From CAVWUA01 sp963758025 (GTDB lineage Bacteria; Planctomycetota; Planctomycetia; Isosphaerales; Isosphaeraceae), in assembly GCA_963758025.1 (NCBI GenBank), contig CAVWUA010000006.1, positions 310,001 to 374,000 on the forward strand: DNA of 64,000 bases. Direction: 5' to 3'. The number at the start of each line of letters is the position of its first letter. Within the stretch, counting starts at the first letter, position 1. Both the position numbers and the translations under genes were made by a program. Positions 57,765-64,000 of the stretch are shown in pieces. Below the pieces are notes generated by a model. It saw only the letters and a list, made by a program, of their open reading frames with translations, did not search any database and was not told the DNA's origin.

Positions 57765-58490
57765 ATGCCCGAGATCAAGCCCAACGACGACGAACCTCTA
57801 CTGGATCACTTCCAGCGCGTGCTCGACTACACCTTCCGCGATCCCAGCTATCTCCGGGCCGCCTTGACCCACGCCTCGGGCGCCAACCACCGGCTCGCCT
57901 CGAACGAGCGTCTGGAGTTTCTCGGCGACGCGATCCTCGGCGCGGTGGTTTGCGAGCAGCTCTACCGGGAGTTTCCCGAATACCTCGAAGGGGACCTGAC
58001 GCGGATCAAGTCGCACGTCGTCTCGCGGCGGACCTGCGCCAAGATCTCCCGGACGATGGGGATCGACGAGTTCATGGTCCTCGGCAAAGGGATGGGCACG
58101 CAGGCGCAGACGCCCCCCTCGGTCCTCTCCGACGTCTTCGAGAGCATCGTCGGGGCGATCTACCTCGACGGTGGGATGGAGGCCGCGCGCACGTTCATCA
58201 CCCGGCACATTCAGCCGGAAATCGACGAGGCCGTTCAGGGACATGGCGGGTCGAACCACAAGAGCAACCTTCAGCAGATGGCCCAGCGGCAGTTCGGCGC
58301 GACGCCGACCTACATCCTCCTGGACGAGAAAGGCCCCGACCACTCGAAGTGCTTCAAGATCGCCGCGCGGATCGGCGAGCGGCACTTCCCGCCCGCCTGG
58401 GGACCGAACAAGAAGGACGCCGAGCAACGGGCCGCGATGAACGCCCTCAGCGACCTCGCCGGCTCCTCCATCCCCTACCCGGCCGATTGA
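57765..58490 (+). CDS. rnc: Ribonuclease III
   Basis: An intact 241-residue RNase III that cleaves double-stranded RNA in rRNA and mRNA processing. The signature N-E-R-L-E-F-L-G-D is at residues 47-55, and the second catalytic cluster is D-V-F-E-S-I-V-G-A-I-Y-L-D-G-G. A C-terminal dsRNA-binding domain follows (K-S-N-L-Q-Q-M-A-Q-R ... K-K-D-A-E-Q-R-A-A-M-N-A-L). The start is ATG 57765. Length is normal. It stands alone, without the era or rpmF neighbours common elsewhere. Confidence 0.95.
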   Translation: MPEIKPNDDEPLLDHFQRVLDYTFRDPSYLRAALTHASGANHRLASNERLEFLGDAILGAVVCEQLYREFPEYLEGDLTRIKSHVVSRRTCAKISRTMGIDEFMVLGKGMGTQAQTPPSVLSDVFESIVGAIYLDGGMEAARTFITRHIQPEIDEAVQGHGGSNHKSNLQQMAQRQFGATPTYILLDEKGPDHSKCFKIAARIGERHFPPAWGPNKKDAEQRAAMNALSDLAGSSIPYPAD

Positions 58491-58636
58491 CGGGCGGACC
58501 GGGAATGCCGGCGTCCCCACCCTTGCATCACCCCCCGGACCGATCGTAAGATTCGGGCAGGGCGGAATTGCCTCGATCGCCTGAACTACGTCGCCACCCT
58601 TCGCCGCCGGAACAACGCCCCGAGAGGAAGCGCGCC

Positions 58637-59919
58637 ATGAGCGGTTCGCTGGTCGCGGACCTGGGCCTGGGTCCCGAGACCTGGCTGATGCTGACCTTGC
58701 TGGTGTTTCTGACCTTCTTCTTCAAGTTCACGAGGTTCTGGAGCGTCCGCAACCTGGACCTGCTTCTGGTCTTCGCGCCGGCGCCGGGCTTGATGCGTCT
58801 GGTGGGCCGGGGAGATGCCCCGCCCTGGGCGGCGTTCGTCTGGCTGTTCCTCGGGGCGTTCGTCTGGCTCGTGCGCTGCCTGGCCGATCTGGGCCTGAGC
58901 CGCCGCCCCTTGCTGGAGCCGAACCTCAACGCGCCGGGCCTGACCTGCGTGGCGATCGGCGTCCTTGGCCTGCTCGTCGCCGAGACGATCAGCCTGCCCG
59001 TGGATGAGGGGGCCGCGCGGAACCCGGCCGACCCGAGCCAGAACGCCGGCCAGCGACTCGACCCCCGGCCCTCCAAGCCGACCAAGATCGACGAGCCGGT
59101 GCGCGAGGTTCTCAGTCACGCCCCCCTGCCCTCGTCGCTCCAGCGCAAGCCGCCCCGCGCGATCCTCTCCCGCGTGCTCGCCAGCCTCGCCCACCTCGGC
59201 CTGGTCGTCTGCCTGATCCTGATCGGCTCGCGCCACTTCGAGCGGCGCGATCATCGGCCTGACCGTCGCCACCGCGTACCTGCTCGCTCCCTATACCCGG
59301 ATCGCCCTGGTGGATAGCGGGCAGTTGATCCCCGCCGCCTTGATCGTCGGCGCGGTGCTGGCGTACCTGCGGCCGGGGATGGCCGGGGCCCTGGTGGGTC
59401 TGGCGGCGGGCTGGATGCCGGCCTGTCTGGGCTTGATCCCGCTCTGGACCGGCTTCTACTGGAACCGCGGCGCGGGACGCTTCGCCCTGTCCGCTCTGGT
59501 GGTCGTCGTGGCGTGCGGCGTGATGGGCTGGTTCGTCCCCGGCCTGGCCGATCTGGCGAACGACCTGGGCGCACGGAATCTGACACAGGCGGGGTTATGG
59601 CCCGGTGTGGAAGGCCCGCACACCGGCAGCTTCTGGTCGCGGATCGACCCGGCGTACCGCCTGCCGGTCCTGATCGCGTACCTCGCGCTGGTCATCACCG
59701 TGACGTTCCTGCCCCGGGAAAAGAACCTCGGCGAGTTGATCGCGCTCTCGGCGGCCCTGCTGGTCGCCAGCCAGTTCTGGTATCTCGACGAGGGCGGAAC
59801 GATGATCCTGCTCTACCTTCCGCTGGTCCTTCTGATGATGTTCCGCCCGAACCTGACACTCGAAGCGTCCCGCGCTCCGGCCGAGAGTGGACCGCGGCGC
59901 GACGGCGGCGGTTTCCTGA
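58637..59919 (+). CDS. Multi-pass membrane protein of unknown function (frame change; C-terminus uncertain)
   Basis: About 420 residues from ATG 58637 (GAGAGGAAG upstream) with some 8-10 hydrophobic segments and a charged cytoplasmic or periplasmic loop between segments 4 and 5 (Q-N-A-G-Q-R-L-D-P-R-P-S-K-P). The frame changes near 59250. The new frame has L-A-P-Y-T-R-I-A-L-V-D-S-G-Q and continues hydrophobic to about 59855. That frame then stays open into deoC, so another indel is likely; I place the end at the first stop in the deoC frame. Family not recognised. Confidence 0.55.
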
Positions 59920-60030
59920 GCCGCGCTTCGCCGCGAATCCCCCTTGCCCCGGACCGCCGGGCGCGGGCACAATCAACCGCCGGAATGGCCCCTTACCGCT
60001 GCTCTCTCCCGAAGACTGGAGCCTCCGTCC

Positions 60031-60711
60031 ATGGAGCTGACTTACGACGCGATCGCGAAGCGGATCGACCACTCTCTGCTGGGGCCGACCTTGACCGAGA
60101 AGGACCTGCGGGACGGTTGCCGCCTGGCGGCGGAATATCACGTGGCGAGCGTCTGCATCAAGCCATACGCCGTCTCGCTCGCGGCCGAGATTCTCAAAGG
60201 GACCGGCGTGGAGGTCGGCACGACAATCGGTTTCCCCCACGGCGGACACCGGACCGATGTGAAGGTGTTCGAGGCCGAGCGCGCGATGGACGACGGCGCG
60301 ACCGAGCTGGACATGGTCATCAACATCGGCCAGGCCATCGGCGGCGACTGGCAAGCCGTCCGGGACGACATCGCCGCCGTCGTCGAGGCGGCCCACAAAC
60401 GCAAGGCGATCGTGAAGGTCATCTTCGAGAACTGCTACCTCAGCCCCGCGCAGATCGATAAGCTCTGCCATCTCTGCGGCGAGGTGAACGCCGACTACGT
60501 GAAAACGTCCACCGGCTACGGCACCGGCGGCGCGACCCACGACGACCTGATCCTGATGCGCAAGGCCGCCCCGCCCCACGTCAAGCTCAAGGCCGCCGGC
60601 GGCGTCCGCACGCTCGATCAGGCCATCGAGGTCGCCGAACTGGGCTGCGACCGCATCGGCGCGAGCAAGACGGCCGAGATCCTCGACGCGCTGAAGGCCC
60701 GGCTGGGATAA
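60031..60711 (+). CDS. deoC: Deoxyribose-phosphate aldolase
   Basis: An intact 226-residue class I aldolase that splits 2-deoxyribose-5-phosphate into glyceraldehyde-3-phosphate and acetaldehyde. Catalytic residues match E. coli DeoC by motif: Asp94 (L-D-M-V-I-N-I-G), Schiff-base Lys158 (Y-V-K-T-S-T-G-Y-G) and Lys187 (L-K-A-A-G-G-V). The start is ATG 60031. With rpiA nearby it may serve pentose salvage, but the two genes are convergent and separated by a repeat, so they are not an operon. Confidence 0.95.
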   Translation: MELTYDAIAKRIDHSLLGPTLTEKDLRDGCRLAAEYHVASVCIKPYAVSLAAEILKGTGVEVGTTIGFPHGGHRTDVKVFEAERAMDDGATELDMVINIGQAIGGDWQAVRDDIAAVVEAAHKRKAIVKVIFENCYLSPAQIDKLCHLCGEVNADYVKTSTGYGTGGATHDDLILMRKAAPPHVKLKAAGGVRTLDQAIEVAELGCDRIGASKTAEILDALKARLG

Positions 60712-60731
60712 CATTTCCCGACACGCAGACA

Positions 60732-60852
60732 GAAGAGCCTCACGCAAAGTCGCGAAGTCGCAAAGAATAGAACGCCAAGAAGATCGGAAGATTATTCTCC
60801 CCTTCCTTGGCGGACCTTCGCGTCCTGGCGGCTTTGCGTGAGGCTCTTCCGT
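60732..60852. repeat. GAGCCTCACGC/GCGTGAGGCTC palindromic repeat, copy d
   Basis: A roughly 120-base, nearly symmetric copy in the gap between the convergent deoC and rpiA genes. The left part is AAGAGCCTCACGCAAAGTCG, the right part GGCTTTGCGTGAGGCTCTTC, with inner blocks AACGCCAAGAAG and CCTTGGCGGACC. Confidence 0.85.
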
Positions 60853-60880
60853 CTTCCCATCAACGCATCAAGAGCGCCGC

Positions 60881-60896
60881 CGTTTCACGTGGAACT
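60881..60896. other. parS-like palindrome 3
   Basis: CGTTTCACGTGGAACT matches 13 of 16 bases of the parS consensus and overlaps the rpiA stop codon. It is 2 kb from parB. Confidence 0.6.
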
Positions 60897-61586
60897 GTCG
60901 GGGTTCTCGACATGGTCCACGCCATCGGCATGGCCGATCACCAGCAGGTCGCAAAGGTTGAGGAAAAGGCCCGTTTCGAAGACACCCGGCACGCGGCGGA
61001 GCCGGTGATTGAGGGCCTCGGGATCGTCGATCGGACCGAAGCGGCAGTCAATGATCCGGTGCCCCTCGTCGGTGGTCATGGGGGTGCCGTCGGGCTGCCG
61101 TCGGAGCATGGTCGTCGCGCCGAGGTCACGCAGGGAACGCTCGGTGTGCGTCCAGCCGAAGGCGGAGACCTCGACCGGCACCGGGACGCGCTGGCCGAGT
61201 GGATCGACCCGCTTCTCGGGGGTGATGACGATCACGCGGCGGCGGGAGGCGGTGGCGACGATCTTCTCCCGGAGCAACGCCCCGCCCCGCCCTTTGATCA
61301 TGCGGAACCGGGGGTCAACCTCGTCAGCCCCGTCGATGTCGAGGTCCAGCGCGGGGACGTCGTCGAGGTCCACCATCGGCACCCCGCAGCGCCGGGCCAG
61401 CTCGGCGGTGGCCAGGCTGGTCGCCACGCCGGAGACGCGCAGGCCCTCCTCGCGGACGCGCTCCCCCAGTCGCTCGACGACCAGGCTGGCGGTCGTCCCG
61501 GACCCGAGGCCGAGGATCATTCCGGACTCGACCAGGTCCGCCGCGGCCCGGGCCGCCGCGCGTTTCGCCGGCTCGCTATCGGTCAT
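60885..61586 (-). CDS. rpiA: Ribose-5-phosphate isomerase A
   Basis: An intact 233-residue RpiA that interconverts ribose-5-phosphate and ribulose-5-phosphate in the pentose phosphate pathway. Signatures are L-G-L-G-S-G-T-T-A-S, D-I-D-G-A-D-E-V-D (catalytic Asp/Glu), M-I-K-G-R-G-G-A-L-L-R-E-K and P-V-E-V. The start is ATG 61586. The tRNA-Pro gene lies 73 bases upstream on the same strand, so the two could share a transcript. Confidence 0.95.
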   Translation of the reverse strand: MTDSEPAKRAAARAAADLVESGMILGLGSGTTASLVVERLGERVREEGLRVSGVATSLATAELARRCGVPMVDLDDVPALDLDIDGADEVDPRFRMIKGRGGALLREKIVATASRRRVIVITPEKRVDPLGQRVPVPVEVSAFGWTHTERSLRDLGATTMLRRQPDGTPMTTDEGHRIIDCRFGPIDDPEALNHRLRRVPGVFETGLFLNLCDLLVIGHADGVDHVENPDSST

Positions 61587-61659
61587 GATTCAGGAATACC
61601 GCAATGGCTGGAAACCGGATCGCTCGGCTCGGAGACGACCGGCGGGAAGGCACGAGAAA

Positions 61660-61734
61660 TCGGGGCGACCAGATTCGAACTGGTGACCTCCTGCTCCCAA
61701 GGCAGGCGCGCTAACCAGGCTGCGCTACGCCCCG
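61660..61734 (-). tRNA. tRNA-Pro (anticodon UGG)
   Basis: The minus strand folds into a cloverleaf. The seven-bp acceptor stem is CGGGGCG/CGCCCCG, the D-arm TAGCGCAGCCTGGTTAGCGC, the anticodon stem CCTGC/GCAGG with loop CTTGGGA (anticodon TGG), and the T-arm GGTTCGAA-like as CCAGTTCGAATCTGG. The discriminator base is A. CCA is not encoded, so it must be added by a nucleotidyltransferase. Confidence 0.93.
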
Positions 61735-61838
61735 CGACCGACTCGGCCTTGAGCATCGTAATTCGCGGGCGGGTCCGTGGTCAAGGGAGGCTGCCGAACA
61801 ATGGCGCCCGCCCACCGTGTTGACGCCCTCCGCGCGGT

Positions 61839-62558
61839 TCAGGCGATCGCCTTCTCCATGCCCTGCCCGGCGTGGACCGGCCAGCGGAGCCGCACGCGCA
61901 GGCCGGCGGCGGCGTCCACCTCGATGGTCCCCTGGTGCGCCGAGATGACCCGGGCGAGCATCGCCAGGGCCAGTGCCGCGGGTCCGGAGCCGGACCGGCG
62001 CGTGTCGCGAACCGGCTCAGGGGTGGTCTCGATCCACGTCAGGCAGTGCTGCTGATCCTCGTCCTCGGGTTCCCAGGTCAGATGCACCTCGCTATCCGGC
62101 TCGATCGTCTCGGCCCGCCAGCAGATGAACGCGTTCAGGGCGTCGGCCAGTTTGATCGGGTCGAGGAGGCCGGTCGGCTCCTTCGGGGGCGGGTTCCAGC
62201 TCAGGTGAATCCGCCGCCTGGCCAGCCAGTACGTCCACGCCACCCGGCGGTCTTCCATGACCAGGCCCAGCTCGATCGGCACCGGGTCGAGGTTCACCGG
62301 CCGGCAGATCGTGTGGAGTTGTTCCATGAACCGCTCGATCGCGCCATACATCCGCTCCAGTTCTTCCCAGGAAGCACGGTCCGCTTCCGGGGCGTCGAGC
62401 CGGGCGATGTGCATGCTGATTTTCAGGCAGCTCAGCCGATTCCGGACGGCGTGGCAGAATTCGCCGAGCACCTTGTAGAGCGCGTCCGTCCGTAACGGTT
62501 CCGAGGCAACCGAGAGGAGCGCGCGCGACAACCCGTCCATGACATCAACATCAACCAT
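61839..62558 (-). CDS. Histidine kinase-like / phosphotransferase-like protein
   Basis: An intact 239-residue protein from ATG 62558, preceded by GAAGAGGCC. Residues 30-50 (L-G-E-F-C-H36-A-V-R-N-R-L-S-C-L-K) look like a HisKA phosphoacceptor helix. The C-terminal half has an ATPase-like shape (L-D-P-I-K-L-A-D-A-L-N-A-F ... G-P-A-A-L-A-L-A-M-L-A-R-V-I ... H-Q-G-T-I-E-V-D), but the glycine-rich ATP lid motifs are weak or missing. It may be a degenerate kinase or a ChpT-like phosphotransferase. It has no membrane segment. It lies upstream of the tRNA and downstream of parB, all on the minus strand. Confidence 0.65.
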   Translation of the reverse strand: MVDVDVMDGLSRALLSVASEPLRTDALYKVLGEFCHAVRNRLSCLKISMHIARLDAPEADRASWEELERMYGAIERFMEQLHTICRPVNLDPVPIELGLVMEDRRVAWTYWLARRRIHLSWNPPPKEPTGLLDPIKLADALNAFICWRAETIEPDSEVHLTWEPEDEDQQHCLTWIETTPEPVRDTRRSGSGPAALALAMLARVISAHQGTIEVDAAAGLRVRLRWPVHAGQGMEKAIA

Positions 62559-62910
62559 CGAAGGCCTCTTCAATGAGTCAGTCTTGCCCGACCGACCTGG
62601 TCGAGCGGATGGGTGGTGCCGGGGGGGGACGGCTCCGTTCCGTTGTCCTTCGCCAAGGGCAAAGCCAGTGCCACGAACCGGGATGTGCGCCGGAATGCGG
62701 CAGACCGAACCGCCGTCGTCAGTTGCGTCATGGACCAATTTCGTCCCGGTGCTCGGGAGCCCCGAAAGCGGGAACCTCGGTTCTCCCTTTGACAGACGTC
62801 GGCGAAAAAATGGGAAGTGTGATGGCGGGCCGTTTCGGGGTTGGATGGCGAGGCGGGAAGCCGAGACACCGGGCCTCGCCGGTGTCTCGGAGGGGGTGTC
62901 GCGGGGCATC

Positions 62911-63804
62911 TCAGCCGCGGATCATCCCGGTGATCCGCTCGAACTCTTCCTGGTTGTTGAAGTCGATCACGATCTGGCCGCGGTCGCGGGCCTTGACCCG
63001 GATCAGGACCGGAGCGCCGAAGCGGTGCTTGAGGTGCTCCTCCAGCTCCAGGACGTGCGGGGCCTTGTTGCTCGCGCCGTTGTTCTCGCCGTGGGCCGGG
63101 TCCTTGCGGACGCGGGTCTTCGACGGGGTCGGCTCGCCGGTGGCGACCAGGGCCTCGGTCTGCCGCACCGAGAGGCTCTCGGCGAGCACCCGCTGATAGG
63201 CCCCGATCAGGTGGTCCGGGTCGCTGATGCCGAGCAAGGCGCGGGCGTGCCCCTGGGTGATCTTCTTGTTGCGGACCCCTTCCCGGACCTCCTCGGGCAG
63301 GTCGAGCAGCCGGAGCAGGTTCGAGACGGTCGAGCGGTCCAGGCCGAGCCGACCGGCCAGCTCCTCCTGGGTGCCGCCGTAGCTATCGAGGTACTGGCGG
63401 AAGGCCGTCGCCTTCTCCATCGCGTTGAGGTCTTCGCGCTGGAGGTTCTCGACCATCGCCAGCTCGCTCACGCGCTGGTCGTCCAGCTCCATGATCCGGG
63501 CGGGGATCTCGTGGAGCTGGGCCTCGATGGCCGCCCGCAGCCGGCGCTCGCCGGCGATGAGCTGGAAGCGGTCCTCGACCGGCCGGACGATGATCGGCTG
63601 GAGCATACCGTGCTGGCGGAGCGAGTCGGCCAGGGCGGCGATCTCGGCCGGGTCGAACTCCCGGCGCGGCTGGAACGGGTTGGCGTCAATCTGATCGACC
63701 GGGATATGGAGCAGCTCGGCCATCTCCAGCGAGCCGGGCTCGAACCCCCCTTCCTCGGCGCCGAGCAATGCGGTCAGGCCACGTCCGAGTCGTCGCTTAT
63801 TCAC
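62911..63804 (-). CDS. parB: Chromosome partitioning protein ParB (Spo0J/Noc family)
   Basis: An intact 297-residue ParB. It contains the N-terminal G-R-G-L motif, the CTP-binding Box II G-E-R-R-L-R-A-A and E-N-L-Q-R-E-D-L-N, a helix-turn-helix that recognises parS (Q-E-E-L-A-G-R-L-G-L-D-R-S-T-V-S-N-L-L-R-L) and a C-terminal dimerisation region. ParB loads at parS, slides as a CTP clamp and works with ParA to segregate origins. The start is GTG 63804, overlapping the parA stop by eight bases, so translation is coupled. Confidence 0.95.
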   Translation of the reverse strand: MNKRRLGRGLTALLGAEEGGFEPGSLEMAELLHIPVDQIDANPFQPRREFDPAEIAALADSLRQHGMLQPIIVRPVEDRFQLIAGERRLRAAIEAQLHEIPARIMELDDQRVSELAMVENLQREDLNAMEKATAFRQYLDSYGGTQEELAGRLGLDRSTVSNLLRLLDLPEEVREGVRNKKITQGHARALLGISDPDHLIGAYQRVLAESLSVRQTEALVATGEPTPSKTRVRKDPAHGENNGASNKAPHVLELEEHLKHRFGAPVLIRVKARDRGQIVIDFNNQEEFERITGMIRG

Positions 63805-64000
63805 GGTCGATCACCTCCAGAACAAGTTCCGTATAGGCCCGGGCCCCACGAGCCCGGGGGGCATAATCGAGCACGCTCAGCCCGTGGCTGGGCGCCTCGC
63901 TGACATGCACGTCGCGCGGAATCATGGTGTTGAAGACGGTTTCGTCGAAGTACCCGCGCACTTCCTCGGCGACCTCGCGCGCCAGTTCCAGCGCGGGGTC
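63797..64000 (-). CDS. parA: Chromosome partitioning ATPase ParA (5' part outside window)
   Basis: The last 67 residues or so of a ParA/Soj ATPase, running off the right edge. The visible sequence, F-N-T-M-I-P-R-D-V-H-V-S-E-A-P-S-H-G and V-L-D-Y, is the conserved C-terminal part of the family (usually I-P-R-N-V-R-L-S-E-A-P-S-x-G). The Walker motifs lie beyond the window. It stops at TAA 63797-63799, within the parB start region. It forms the parAB operon with the downstream gene. Confidence 0.92.
   Translation of the reverse strand, partial: DPALELAREVAEEVRGYFDETVFNTMIPRDVHVSEAPSHGLSVLDYAPRARGARAYTELVLEVIDRE

Overview
The window is a GC-rich stretch of a planctomycete chromosome, most likely from the Isosphaeraceae. 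The evidence is lineage-typical gene content: paired TIGR03067-domain proteins, PEP-CTERM-sorted exported proteins, three Uma2 (DUF820) nucleases, an ECF sigma factor with a long fused C-terminal part, a large propeller/HEAT/cytochrome c protein, a sulfatase and a Gfo/Idh/MocA dehydrogenase. I see no IS element, prophage, CRISPR array or rRNA operon.

Layout. 1-6.5 kb: end of a glycosidase-like gene, an exported isoaspartyl methyltransferase (pcm), a SAM methyltransferase, Uma2, alaS, Uma2. 6.5-13.6 kb (minus strand): HtrA-like protease, recA, thpR, a polysaccharide flippase, aat, a PfkB sugar kinase. 13.7-18.3 kb: two TIGR03067 paralogues, a sulfatase, an oxidoreductase, nikR. 18.3-22.7 kb: a PEP-CTERM protein, a 1.2-kb repeat-rich spacer, rpsA. 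22.7-42.8 kb: lipoproteins, an AsmA-like protein, an ECF-sigma/TIGR03067/Poly_export-like fusion, a sugar isomerase, the cytochrome protein, a hybrid histidine kinase, glycosyltransferases and an EamA transporter. 53-64 kb: a second PEP-CTERM protein, ldh, wecB, ogt, efpL, rnc, a membrane protein, deoC, rpiA, tRNA-Pro, a kinase-like protein and parB/parA, with three parS-like sites nearby.

The most interesting locus is 43.0-52.8 kb. It is a co-directional run coding for a membrane-anchored prokaryotic RING-finger protein, a YukD/ubiquitin-like protein ending in Gly-Gly-Pro-Leu, an E2-like protein with an HPN motif and downstream Cys, a ThiF/E1-like enzyme, a Uma2 nuclease, a JAMM (JAB) peptidase with coiled coil and two membrane segments, an M48 (Ste24-like) membrane protease and an MMPL transporter. 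The first six genes form a plausible complete ubiquitin-like cycle: Ubl, activation, conjugation, possible ligase and deconjugation. The Uma2 gene is translationally coupled on both sides (ATGA and TTGA overlaps).

An important caveat is that about twenty genes, including the essential alaS, recA and rpsA, are split by single-base frame changes, often at short G/C runs. This looks like residual indel error in the assembly rather than pseudogenisation. I annotate such genes as one CDS across the frames and state where the frame changes. Several dispersed palindromic repeat families sit in the spacers.
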